This document shows, one piece after another, positions 15,480 to 24,029 of a DNA stretch of 64,000 bases. The notes beneath the pieces were generated by a model. The model did no database searches. It had not been told where the DNA came from and was given only the letters and a program-made list of their open reading frames with translations. The stretch lies in assembly GCF_014873495.1 (NCBI RefSeq), contig NZ_JADBGF010000001.1:9424001-9488000 (forward strand), written 5' to 3'. How positions within the stretch are numbered: the first letter of the stretch is position 1; every line of letters starts with the position of its first letter. The position numbers were made by a program, and so were the translations under genes. The DNA comes from Streptomyces stelliscabiei (lineage in GTDB: Bacteria; Actinomycetota; Actinomycetes; Streptomycetales; Streptomycetaceae).

Positions 15480-16391
15480 ATGACAAAACACGCCTCGGCC
15501 GTGTCCGCGAGCCCACCCAGGAGACGGAGCAAGTACACCCTTGCGCCGCTGGTCCTCATCGCGGCCAATGTCGTGCTCTTCTCGCTGTTCTTCGTCTGGC
15601 CGGCGGTGATCGGGCTCATCTACAGCTTCACGAACTACACGGGAGTGGGGGCGTTCCAGTACATCGGGCTGGACAACTACCACAACCTGTTCGGGGACTC
15701 CACCTTCTACGCCGCGCTGACCCGGACCCTGCTGTACGCCGTGCTCTTCGTACCGCTGAACTTCGCGGTCTCGCTGCTCACCGCCAACCTGCTGGTGAGC
15801 AAGCACGCCAAGGGAGCCTCGGTCGCCCGCGTCATCTTCTTCATCCCCTGGCTCCTGTCGCCCATCGTCGTCGGTGTCCTGTGGCGCTGGCTGTTCGGTG
15901 AGAACTTCGGACTGGTCAACTACATCATCGAGCAGTTCGGCGGCAGCGCCGTTCCGTGGCAGTCCAACGCGGACCTGTCGCTGATCGTGGTGGTGATGGC
16001 CGCGTCCTGGGCCTGGACCGGTTTCTCGATGCTGCTGTTCATCGCGGCGATCAAGAACGTGCCGGTGTCCTACTACGAGGCCGCCTCGCTCGACGGCGCC
16101 GGCCCCTGGCGCCAGTTCTTCAGCATCACGCTGCCGAGCATCGCCCCCACCTCGTTCATCGTCATCCTGCTCAACACGATCAACGCGATGAAGGAATACC
16201 CGGTGTTCGTCGCCCTCAACAACGGCGGACCCGGCACGTCGAACAACCTGCTCGTGCAGTACATCTACGAGACCGGCTTCAAACGGGGCCAGATCGGCTA
16301 CGCGAGCGCCGCGTCGTTCGTGCTCATGCTCATCCTGATGGCCGTCGCGATCGTCCAGCTGATCGTCAACCGGCGGGTGGAGAACCGATGA
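15480..16391 (+). CDS. sugar ABC transporter permease (MalF type)
   Basis: This 303-residue inner-membrane protein has six predicted helices and the cytoplasmic EAA loop EAASLDGAGPWRQFFSITLP, which docks the ATPase. The first helix starts near residue 22 (TLAPLVLIAANVVLFSLFF region). It begins at ATG 15480 after AGGAAG and overlaps the next gene by ATGA. No ATPase gene is present in the operon; in Streptomyces such importers normally share the multiple-sugar ATPase MsiK encoded elsewhere. Confidence 0.93.
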   Translation: MTKHASAVSASPPRRRSKYTLAPLVLIAANVVLFSLFFVWPAVIGLIYSFTNYTGVGAFQYIGLDNYHNLFGDSTFYAALTRTLLYAVLFVPLNFAVSLLTANLLVSKHAKGASVARVIFFIPWLLSPIVVGVLWRWLFGENFGLVNYIIEQFGGSAVPWQSNADLSLIVVVMAASWAWTGFSMLLFIAAIKNVPVSYYEAASLDGAGPWRQFFSITLPSIAPTSFIVILLNTINAMKEYPVFVALNNGGPGTSNNLLVQYIYETGFKRGQIGYASAASFVLMLILMAVAIVQLIVNRRVENR

Positions 16392-17290
16392 CAACCACAG
16401 ACATCCCCCGCCCGGTCGACGCCGGGTCCGCACGACCCGTCTCCAAGAAGCGGCCCCGCCGTGCCGCCACCGGCGGCCTCCGGCAGGCCGTGTCCGCGAC
16501 GACACTGCTGTGGATCCTGGCGTGCCTGTACGGGCTGCCGGTGCTGTGGTTCATCCTCAGCTCCTTCAAGCCGGCCAGCGACCTGTTCTCGTATCCGCTG
16601 ACGCTGGTTCCGCACAATCCCACCCTGTCGGGCTTCGAGGCGGCGTGGGACAGCGCCAACTTCTCCCAGTACTTCATCAACACGGCCATCGTGTGCGTGA
16701 TCACGACGATCCTCACGGTGGGCGTCAGTTGCTGCACCGGGTACGCGCTGGCCAAGTACGACAACAGATGGCTCAAGGGCTTCTTCATCTGCATCCTGGC
16801 CACCACGATGCTGCCGGGCGAGGTCATGCTCGCCCCCTCGTTCCTCGTGGTCCGCGACCTCGGCCTCTACAACTCGTTCGGCGGCATCATCCTGCCGGCC
16901 GTGCTGACCGCGACCGGATGCTTCATGTTCCGCCAGTTCTTCCTGACGGTTCCCGACGAACTCGTGGAAGCCGCGCGCATCGACGGCGCGCGTGAGCTGT
17001 CGATCTTCATGCGGATCATGGTGCCGATCTCCCGGCCCATCATGCTGACCCTCGCCATCCTCTCCTTCCAGTGGCGGTGGAACGACTACATCTGGCCGCT
17101 GCTGATGCTCAACGACCCCAACAAGTTCACCGTGCAGATCGGCATCCAGAGCATCGTCGGCGCGCAGAACATCAACTGGTCGGTCCTGCTCGGCGCGTCG
17201 GTCATCTCCATGATCCCGCTGATCCTGGTCTTCCTGGTCTTCCAGCGCTACGTCATGGGCGCCGACATCAACGCCGGACTGAAGGACTGA
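16388..17290 (+). CDS. sugar ABC transporter permease (MalG type)
   Basis: This 300-residue partner permease has six predicted helices and the EAA loop EAARIDGARELSIFMRIMVP. The N-terminal ~35 residues are basic and cytoplasmic. ATG 16388 overlaps the stop of the first permease (ATGA), so the two subunits are translationally coupled, as expected for a heterodimeric channel. The C-terminal FQRYVMGADINAGLKD ending is typical of the MalG/carbohydrate-uptake-1 family. Its last codons carry the ribosome site of the next, TTG-started gene. Confidence 0.94.
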   Translation: MTTTDIPRPVDAGSARPVSKKRPRRAATGGLRQAVSATTLLWILACLYGLPVLWFILSSFKPASDLFSYPLTLVPHNPTLSGFEAAWDSANFSQYFINTAIVCVITTILTVGVSCCTGYALAKYDNRWLKGFFICILATTMLPGEVMLAPSFLVVRDLGLYNSFGGIILPAVLTATGCFMFRQFFLTVPDELVEAARIDGARELSIFMRIMVPISRPIMLTLAILSFQWRWNDYIWPLLMLNDPNKFTVQIGIQSIVGAQNINWSVLLGASVISMIPLILVFLVFQRYVMGADINAGLKD

Positions 17291-17292
17291 TC

Positions 17293-19011
17293 TTGCCCAC
17301 CCCGCTCGACCACGAGTTCGTCCGGTCGGTGGCCCGCGCCGCCGACCGGCAGGCCGCCCCGCTCGCGGCCCGCCCCGACGAGGAACCCGCCGGTGTGCCC
17401 CACCGCGGTCTGGCGCGGCGGGTGAAGACCCTGGTCGCGGCATACCGGTCCCCCGACTCCGCCCTGCACGGCAGCGGGCGGGCGGTCGCCGCCGCGATGA
17501 CACACCTGCGGGCCCTGCGGGCCACGCAGACCACCACCGGCCTCTTCGCCGGCGGCGACAACGTGCAGTCCCCGCCGGACTCCGCGTTCACCGTCAACGA
17601 CGTGTGCGACGCGCACCTCCTCGCCGCCGGCGCGGGGCCCGAGCTGAGCGAGGTCACGGCGGCCCTCGCCGAGATCGCCGGCGCCGCCTCCGACAGCCTA
17701 CGGACGGGCGGGGTGCACACCCCGAACCACCGCTGGGAGCTGTGCGCGGCGCTGGCCCGGCTGCACCGGTCGTTCCCCGACGGCCGGCTGCTCGACCGCG
17801 TCGAGGAGTGGCTCGGCGAGGGCGTCGACATCGACGCGGACGGCCTGTACTCGGAACGGAGCGCCAACTACGCGGCCCACGTGTCCAACCCGTCCCTGCT
17901 GCTCCTGGCCGAGGTGCTCGGCCGCGCCGACCTGCTGGACGCCGTCGAACGCAATCTCGCCACCACCCTGGACCTCATCCGACCGGACGGCACGGTGGAG
18001 ACCGTCCACTCGCGGCGGCAGGACCAGTACGCCCCCTTCCCGCTGGCGCCCTACCTGCCGCACTACCGGCTGCTGGCGATCCGCACCGGCCGGGGCGACC
18101 TCGCCCGGGCGGCACGGCTGGCGGCCGCCGACGGTGTCGAGGACCCCGACCTGCTCGCCCAGACCCTCCTCACCCCGGACCTGTGCCGCGCCCTGCCCGC
18201 CCCGGCCGCGGAGACGCTTCCGCGCGAGCGGTACCTCACCACCGCACGCCTCGCCGCCCGCGCCTCGGCCGCCGCGCACACGGTGGTCTACGGCGGCTCC
18301 GACGTGCCCGAGCAGCGGCGCATCCGCTCGGGTCTCGCCTGCAACCCCACCTTCCTGCGCCTGTTCGCCGGCGAGGCCGTGCTCGACGCGGTCCGTCTCT
18401 CGCGGGGGTTCTTCGACCTGGGCCCGTTCCGCGCCGCCGACATGGAACAGCTCGCCGAGAACCGGTACCGGCTCACCGAGACCCTCACCGCCGCCTACTA
18501 CCAGCCGCTCCCGAAGGACCGGAGGCGGGACGACGGCGGCTACCGGCTGGGGGACGAGGGCCGCTTCTCGGCCGCGATGGCCTTCCCGGACCGGCCCCGC
18601 GACGAGGTCTCCCACACGACCCGCGTCGAGGTCGACCTGCGGGAGGACGGCGCCGACCTGCGGATCGACCTCAGCGGGCCCCGGGTGCCCTGGGCCCTGG
18701 AACTGACCTTCCGGCCGGGCGGCGTGCCGCAGGGCGCCGTACCGCTGGGCGACGGTCGCTGGTGCCTGACGGACGGGCCGATGACCTACCGGGCCGGTGA
18801 CGACGAGATCCGCGTCGAGGTCGCCGTCGAGGCGGGCGAACCGCTCGCCGGGCCGGACCGGAGCGAGGTACTGCGCTACGACCCGGGTCAGGACCACACC
18901 GTCGTGGGCGGCACCGACGCCACGACCGGAAACCGTGTCCACCTCGGTGGAATGGGCCCGCACACCCTCACCGTCGCCCTGCGCGCCCGCCGGTCCGCCC
19001 CCGTCGCGTGA
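17293..19011 (+). CDS. heparinase-like or alpha/alpha-toroid protein of the sugar operon (putative)
   Basis: This 572-residue cytoplasmic protein has no signal peptide. It starts at TTG 17293, six bases after AAGGA (17282-17286), which overlaps the end of the permease gene, so expression is coupled to the importer. Residues ~1-360 look mostly helical, with repeated Leu/Ala-rich helices and the stretch DGLYSERSANYAAHVSNPS. Residues ~370-572 look beta-rich. An alpha/alpha toroid followed by beta sheets is the layout of polysaccharide lyases such as the heparinase II/III group, but I do not recognise a firm family motif. Its position suggests processing of the imported oligosaccharide inside the cell. 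A novel glycoside-processing enzyme is possible. Confidence 0.55.
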   Translation: MPTPLDHEFVRSVARAADRQAAPLAARPDEEPAGVPHRGLARRVKTLVAAYRSPDSALHGSGRAVAAAMTHLRALRATQTTTGLFAGGDNVQSPPDSAFTVNDVCDAHLLAAGAGPELSEVTAALAEIAGAASDSLRTGGVHTPNHRWELCAALARLHRSFPDGRLLDRVEEWLGEGVDIDADGLYSERSANYAAHVSNPSLLLLAEVLGRADLLDAVERNLATTLDLIRPDGTVETVHSRRQDQYAPFPLAPYLPHYRLLAIRTGRGDLARAARLAAADGVEDPDLLAQTLLTPDLCRALPAPAAETLPRERYLTTARLAARASAAAHTVVYGGSDVPEQRRIRSGLACNPTFLRLFAGEAVLDAVRLSRGFFDLGPFRAADMEQLAENRYRLTETLTAAYYQPLPKDRRRDDGGYRLGDEGRFSAAMAFPDRPRDEVSHTTRVEVDLREDGADLRIDLSGPRVPWALELTFRPGGVPQGAVPLGDGRWCLTDGPMTYRAGDDEIRVEVAVEAGEPLAGPDRSEVLRYDPGQDHTVVGGTDATTGNRVHLGGMGPHTLTVALRARRSAPVA

Positions 19012-19145
19012 CCGGGACGCACCACACACCCGCATGGGCGGTGCCGTACCTCGCCGACGACGGTGACACGTCATCGGCGACCCGGCGGGCGACGACCGGG
19101 GGGAACCGACCCTGACGCTCCACGCCTGATCACAGGCCCCGATAC

Positions 19146-19181
19146 CAGCAGCCCGGCGTTCCTGACGACGCCGGGCTGCTG
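19146..19181. terminator. bidirectional terminator
   Basis: A 13-bp perfect stem (19146-19158 with 19169-19181, arm CAGCAGCCCGGCG) has a 10-nt loop. It lies between the convergent lyase-like and small-kinase genes in a 206-base gap with no other visible feature. Confidence 0.8.
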
Positions 19182-19217
19182 CCCGCCCGCAGCCGGCACC
19201 CCACCCGGCCCCGCCCC

Positions 19218-19871
19218 CTACGCCCCCACCACCGGCCTCGCCGACGCCGGCACCACCAGGTCGGCGTGACGCCTGCTCGCCGCCACCGACTCCGCGTTGC
19301 GCCGATCCGTACCGTCGACCCAGGCGACCGCCTCCGCGTGCCCCTTGCCGAACTCCTCGTGCCGGGCGACGAGCCGGCGTACCCGCTCGGTCTCGTCGAG
19401 GTCGCAGAACCAGACCTCGTCGAGCCGGGACCGGACCCGCGCCCAGGGCCCCTCGTCCATCAGGAGGTAGTTCCCCTCGGTGACGATCAGACGGGCCGAC
19501 GGCGGCACCGGGATCGCACCCGCGACGGGCTGCTCCAGGGTGCGCTCGAAGCCCGGCGCGTACACGACGTCGTCCTCGTCCCGGCGCAGCCTCTCCAGCA
19601 GGGCGGCGTACCCCACCGCGTCGAAGGTGTCCGGCGCGCCCTTGCGGTCCCGGCGGCCGAGGCGGTCGAGTTCCACGTCGGCGAGGTGGAAGCCGTCCAT
19701 GGGGACATGGGCGACCCAGGGCTCCCCGTCGCCGTTGAGCGCCCGGGTCAGCCGCTCGGCCAGGGTCGTCTTCCCCGCGCCGGGGCAGCCGGCGATACCG
19801 AGCAGCGCGCGGCGGCCGGGGCGGGACAGAGCGGCGGCCCGGTGCAGCAGGTCGTCGAAGGTCACAGGCAT
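19218..19871 (-). CDS. nucleoside/nucleotide kinase-family P-loop protein
   Basis: This 217-residue protein has a clear P-loop GIAGCPGAGKTTLAE (about residues 25-39), followed by HVPMDGFHLADVELDRLG, and later VTEGNYLLMDEGPWARVR. That layout is typical of the uridine kinase/pantothenate kinase-like family (YggC/FrcK type) that phosphorylates small hydroxylated substrates such as nucleosides or sugars. The substrate is unknown. The start ATG 19871 (MPVTFDDLL) is the family-like start; an open frame extends to 19928 but would reach almost to the divergent gene. No clear ribosome site precedes it, so the message may be leaderless. Confidence 0.8.
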   Translation of the reverse strand: MPVTFDDLLHRAAALSRPGRRALLGIAGCPGAGKTTLAERLTRALNGDGEPWVAHVPMDGFHLADVELDRLGRRDRKGAPDTFDAVGYAALLERLRRDEDDVVYAPGFERTLEQPVAGAIPVPPSARLIVTEGNYLLMDEGPWARVRSRLDEVWFCDLDETERVRRLVARHEEFGKGHAEAVAWVDGTDRRNAESVAASRRHADLVVPASARPVVGA

Positions 19872-19963
19872 GCCGTCGACGGTAGACCCGATCCGGCGTA
19901 CGCGGACAGGGAGCGGGCAGACGAGCACTGCTGCTGCCGAACGAGAACAGCGGAAGGTGCGGG

Positions 19964-20833
19964 ATGCGAGCGAGTCCCTGGTCGGAGCCCGACGGCGAGG
20001 ACGAGGAGGTCCGGGAGGAACTGGCGCGGCTGCGCGCCGAGGTGCGGCAGCTGCGCACCCGGATGGAAGGCCGTCCCCTGATCGCCGAGGCCCAGGGCAT
20101 GCTCCGGGAGCGCTATGCCCTGCCGGACGCCGAGTCCGCCTTCGCGCTGCTCCAGCGGGCCTCGCAGCAGTACAACGTCAAGCTGCGCACCCTGGCCGAG
20201 GCGGCGCTGGGCGCGCCCCGTCCGGAGGGTCGCGGCACCCCCTGGTTCCCCGGCCGGATCCGGCGCGCGGAGCCGGCCCTCGGCTTCGAAGCGGCGCGTG
20301 ACCGCCGCGGCAACCGCGGCGGGGTCCTGGCCGCCGTACTCAGCCAGACCCTCGCCGTCGTCGGCACCGACATGGGCAACGTCCAGATCGCCGACCGCGC
20401 GGAGGGCGGACTGCGCATCGAGCGGCACACGGGACTCACGGCGGACTTCGTCGACTTCTTCGCCCACGTCGGCGACGACGGCACCGCCTGCGCCAAGGCC
20501 GCGCGGGACGTGTCCCAGGTCACCGTCCATGACGTGGCGACGGACCCGGTGTTCACCGAGGACGCCCGCGAGGCGATCCTGCGCGCGGGCAGCCGCGCCT
20601 GCCACAGCGTGCCGCTGACCACCTCGTCCGGGCTGGTGGTCGGCATGGTCTCCGCCCATCTCGACCGTCCGCTGCGCGGCCTGACCCGCGCCCAGACCAA
20701 GGAGTTGTCCGTCGTGGGCGCCGAGGCCGGCGAGTGGCTCGCCTGGTACGACCGGACCGTCGTCCTCGACGCCCTGGAACACCTCCACGCCCTCGGCCGC
20801 GCCCACGGCGGCGGCAGCCTCAGCCGCCGATGA
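19964..20833 (+). CDS. ANTAR and GAF domain regulatory protein
   Basis: This 289-residue protein opens with a short coiled region and an ANTAR-like RNA-binding domain (about residues 35-85, with RPLIAEAQGMLRERYALP and SAFALLQRASQQYNVKLRTLAE). A GAF-like domain follows (~115-270, TDMGNVQIADRAEG, VTVHDVATDPVFTEDAREA, SVPLTTSSG). ANTAR proteins bind paired hairpins in mRNA leaders and antagonise termination; GAF domains sense small molecules. The usual order in actinomycetes is GAF first and ANTAR last, so here the order is reversed. Its stop overlaps a possible start of the next gene (ATGA 20830-20833), tying it to the phosphoglucomutase/GH65 pair. Confidence 0.8.
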   Translation: MRASPWSEPDGEDEEVREELARLRAEVRQLRTRMEGRPLIAEAQGMLRERYALPDAESAFALLQRASQQYNVKLRTLAEAALGAPRPEGRGTPWFPGRIRRAEPALGFEAARDRRGNRGGVLAAVLSQTLAVVGTDMGNVQIADRAEGGLRIERHTGLTADFVDFFAHVGDDGTACAKAARDVSQVTVHDVATDPVFTEDAREAILRAGSRACHSVPLTTSSGLVVGMVSAHLDRPLRGLTRAQTKELSVVGAEAGEWLAWYDRTVVLDALEHLHALGRAHGGGSLSRR

Positions 20834-20889
20834 CCGTTTTCTCACCCGCCCCGGCCACTGACCCCCGCCGCGGGGGGAACCCCCCTTCC

Positions 20890-21648
20890 ATGACACAGAC
20901 GACCCGACCGACCGAACTGGGCCTGCCGAAGAGGATCCGCGCCTGCCTCTTCGACCTCGACGGGGTCATCACCAGGACCGCCGTCGTGCACGCCGCGGCG
21001 TGGCGGCGTGCGTTCGACGAGTTCCTGCGCCGGCGTGACGGCGACGCCTTCCGGCCCTTCGACCCGTCCGCCGACTACGACCGGTACGTGGACGGCCGCC
21101 CCCGCGCCGACGGCGTGCGCACCTTCCTCGCCTCCCGGGACATCCACCTCCCCGAGGGCACCCCCGACGACCCGCCCGACGCCCCCACCGTGCACGGCCT
21201 CGGCAACCGCAAGAACGAGATCCTGCTGGACCTCATCCGCACCGACGGCGTCGAGGCCTACGACGGCACCCTGCGCTACGTCGAGCGGGTCCGCGACCAC
21301 GGGCTGCGCACCGCCGTCGTCTCCTCCAGCGCCAACTGCCGGGACGTGCTGCGCTCGATCGGCGCCGAGCACCTCTTCGACGTACGCGTCGACGGAGTGG
21401 TGGCCGCCGAGCGGGGGCTGCCGGGCAAACCGCGTCCGGACACCTTCCTCGCCGCCGCCCACGACCTCGGAGTCGAACCCGCCGACGCCGCCGTCTTCGA
21501 GGACGCCCTCGCCGGCATGGATGCCGGACGCGCGGGCCGCTTCGGCCAGGTCGTCGGACTCGACCGCGTCGGCCAGGCCGACGCCCTGCGCGCCCACGGC
21601 GCCGACATCGTCGTGGCGGACCTGACGGAACTGGGGGACTGGGCGTGA
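20890..21648 (+). CDS. beta-phosphoglucomutase-family HAD hydrolase
   Basis: This 252-residue protein has the HAD motif CLFDLDGVITRT (nucleophile D22 and general acid/base D24), then SSSANCRDVL (motif II), K in GLPGKPRPDTF (motif III) and VFEDALAGMDAG (motif IV). It most likely converts beta-glucose 1-phosphate to glucose 6-phosphate. The gene overlaps the GH65 phosphorylase gene by GTGA (21645-21648), the classical partner that makes beta-glucose 1-phosphate. An alternative start at ATG 20830 overlaps the ANTAR-GAF stop and would add 20 residues; 20890 matches the usual family N-terminus better. Confidence 0.88.
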   Translation: MTQTTRPTELGLPKRIRACLFDLDGVITRTAVVHAAAWRRAFDEFLRRRDGDAFRPFDPSADYDRYVDGRPRADGVRTFLASRDIHLPEGTPDDPPDAPTVHGLGNRKNEILLDLIRTDGVEAYDGTLRYVERVRDHGLRTAVVSSSANCRDVLRSIGAEHLFDVRVDGVVAAERGLPGKPRPDTFLAAAHDLGVEPADAAVFEDALAGMDAGRAGRFGQVVGLDRVGQADALRAHGADIVVADLTELGDWA

Positions 21649-24005
21649 TCACCCACCGGTCGTACGCCGTCGAACCCTGGTCCCTGCGCGAACAGGGCCT
21701 CCATCTCGACGTCCTGCCCCAGAGCGAATCCGTGTTCGCGCTGTCCAACGGGCACATCGGCTGGCGCGGAAACCTCGACGAGGGCGAGCCGCACGGCCTG
21801 CCCGGCAGCTACCTCAACGGCGTCCACGAACTCCACCCGCTGCCGTACGCGGAGGCCGGCTACGGCTACCCCGAATCCGGGGAGACGGTCATCGACGTCA
21901 CCAACGGCAAGATCCTGCGACTGCTCGTCGACGACGAACCCTTCGACCTGCGCTACGGCCGGCTGCGCTCCCACGAACGCGTCCTCGACCTGCGCGCCGG
22001 CTTCCTGCGCCGCAGCTGCGAGTGGACCTCCCCGGCAGGCACGACCGTCCGGATCCGCACCACCCGTCTGGTGTCGTTCACCCAGCGGGCCATCGCCGCC
22101 GTCGCCTACGAGGTCGAGGCCGTCGACGGCGAGGCACGTGTCGTCGTGCAGTCGGAGCTGGTGGCCAACGAACAACTGCCCGAACGGAAGGGCGACCCAC
22201 GGGCCGCCGTCGCCCTGAGGACACCGCTGGAGGCGGAGGAACACTTCGCGGACGGGACACGGCTGCGGCTCGTGCACCGCACCCGGCGCAGCGGCCTGCG
22301 CGTCGCCGCCGCCGCCGACCATGTCGTCACCGGCCCCGGTGACATCACCACCGGCGCGGAGAGCAGGGACGACGTCGCCCGCCTCACCGCCACCACCGTC
22401 CTGCGCCCCGGCGAGCGGCTGCGGGTGGAGAAGACCGTCGCCCACGGCTGGTCCGGCACCCGGTCGCTGCCCGCCGTCGGCGACCAGGTCGACGCCGCCC
22501 TCTCCGCCGCCGCGTACGGCGGCTGGCAGGGTCTCGTCGACGAACAACGGTCCTACCTCGACGACTTCTGGGCCCGCGCCGACGTCGAGGTGGACGGCGA
22601 CGAGGAGATCCAGCAGGCCGTACGGTTCGCCCTGTTCCACGTCCTGCAGGCGGGCGCCCGCGCCGAACAGCGCGCCATCCCCGCCAAGGGCCTCACCGGT
22701 TCCGGCTACGACGGCCACGCCTTCTGGGACACCGAGACCTTCGTCCTGCCGCTGCTCACCCACACCGCGCCCGGCGCGGTCGCCGAAGCCCTGCGCTGGC
22801 GCCAGAACACCCTGCCCGCCGCCCGCGACCGCGCGGCCCAACTCGGCCTCAATGGCGCCGCGTTCCCCTGGCGCACCATCAACGGTCGGGAACGGTCCGC
22901 CTACTGGCCCGCCGGCACGGCCGCCTTCCACGTGAACGCCGCCGTCGCCGACGCCGTGGTCCGGCACACCGCCGCCACCGGCGACACCGCCTTCGAACGC
23001 GACACCGGCGTCGAACTCCTGGTGGAGACCGCCCGGCTCTGGCGGTCCCTCGGCCACCACGACCACCACGGCGCCTTCCACATCGACGGCGTCACCGGCC
23101 CCGACGAGTACAGCGCCGTCGTCGACGACAACACGTACACCAACCTCATGGCCCGCGGGAACCTCCTGGCCGCCGCCGACGCCGTCGAACGCCACCCCGA
23201 CCGCGCCGCGCGCCTCGGCGTCGACGACGAGGAGAGCGCCGCGTGGCGCGACGCCGCCCACGCCATGCACGTCCCCTACGACCACGAGCGAGGGGTGCAC
23301 GAACAGCACGCCGGGTTCACCCGCCACCAGCGCTGGGACTTCGAGAACACCGGGCCCGACCGGTACCCGCTGATGCTGCACTTCCCCTACTTCGACCTGT
23401 ACCGCAAACAGGTCGTCAAACAGGCGGACCTGGTCCTCGCGATGTACAAGTGCGGCGACCGTTTCGACGACGACCAGGTGGCCCGCAACTTCGCCTACTA
23501 CGAGCCGCTCACCGTCCGAGACTCCTCCCTCTCCGCCTGCTGCCAGGCCGTCGTCGCCGCCCAGGTCGGCCACCTCGATCTCGCCTACGACTATCTGACC
23601 GAGTCGGCGATGATGGATCTGGCGGATCTGGAGGACAACACCCGCGACGGCCTCCACCTCGCCTCCCTCGCCGGCACCTGGACCGCGCTCGTCGCCGGCT
23701 TCGGCGGAATGCGGCAGCACGGCACGACCGTGAGCTTCGCGCCCCGCCTCCCCGAGCGCCTGAGCGGGCTCGCCTTCCACGTCGGCCTGCTCGACACCTG
23801 TCTGCGGGTACGGATCGAACCCCGGCACGCCACCTACGAGCTGCTCTCCGGCGACACCCTGACGATCCGCCACCACGGCGAGCCGGTCACCCTCGACGGC
23901 GACAAACCCCGGCGCATGGACATCCCGGCACCGAAACCCTCCGGTCCGGTGCCGCGGCAGCCCCCGCACCGGCGTCCCGGCCGCCGCCGGAGGCGGGCGG
24001 ACTGA
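21645..24005 (+). CDS. glycoside hydrolase family 65 disaccharide phosphorylase
   Basis: This 786-residue protein has the GH65 architecture: N-terminal beta-sandwich (~1-270), helical linker, (alpha/alpha)6 barrel (~310-700) and small C-terminal beta domain. Typical motifs are FWDTETFVLPLL, the catalytic region VTGPDEYSAVVDDNTYTN with general acid E488, and the phosphate-binding part near the C-terminal barrel (GLHLASLAGTW). It cleaves maltose, trehalose, kojibiose or a related alpha-glucobiose with phosphate to glucose and beta-glucose 1-phosphate. Start GTG 21645 overlaps the mutase stop, so the two enzymes are co-translated. No signal peptide. The exact disaccharide cannot be decided from sequence. 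Confidence 0.9.
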   Translation: MITHRSYAVEPWSLREQGLHLDVLPQSESVFALSNGHIGWRGNLDEGEPHGLPGSYLNGVHELHPLPYAEAGYGYPESGETVIDVTNGKILRLLVDDEPFDLRYGRLRSHERVLDLRAGFLRRSCEWTSPAGTTVRIRTTRLVSFTQRAIAAVAYEVEAVDGEARVVVQSELVANEQLPERKGDPRAAVALRTPLEAEEHFADGTRLRLVHRTRRSGLRVAAAADHVVTGPGDITTGAESRDDVARLTATTVLRPGERLRVEKTVAHGWSGTRSLPAVGDQVDAALSAAAYGGWQGLVDEQRSYLDDFWARADVEVDGDEEIQQAVRFALFHVLQAGARAEQRAIPAKGLTGSGYDGHAFWDTETFVLPLLTHTAPGAVAEALRWRQNTLPAARDRAAQLGLNGAAFPWRTINGRERSAYWPAGTAAFHVNAAVADAVVRHTAATGDTAFERDTGVELLVETARLWRSLGHHDHHGAFHIDGVTGPDEYSAVVDDNTYTNLMARGNLLAAADAVERHPDRAARLGVDDEESAAWRDAAHAMHVPYDHERGVHEQHAGFTRHQRWDFENTGPDRYPLMLHFPYFDLYRKQVVKQADLVLAMYKCGDRFDDDQVARNFAYYEPLTVRDSSLSACCQAVVAAQVGHLDLAYDYLTESAMMDLADLEDNTRDGLHLASLAGTWTALVAGFGGMRQHGTTVSFAPRLPERLSGLAFHVGLLDTCLRVRIEPRHATYELLSGDTLTIRHHGEPVTLDGDKPRRMDIPAPKPSGPVPRQPPHRRPGRRRRRAD

Positions 24006-24029
24006 GACGCCGGTGGCCCCGACCGACCC

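Noticed and set aside
21276..23969. A minus-strand open frame of about 900 codons opposite the GH65 gene
   Set aside because: It lies antisense to a clear GH65 enzyme, has low-complexity Gly/Val/Ala-rich text and no family motif. Long antisense frames are routine in DNA of this GC content.
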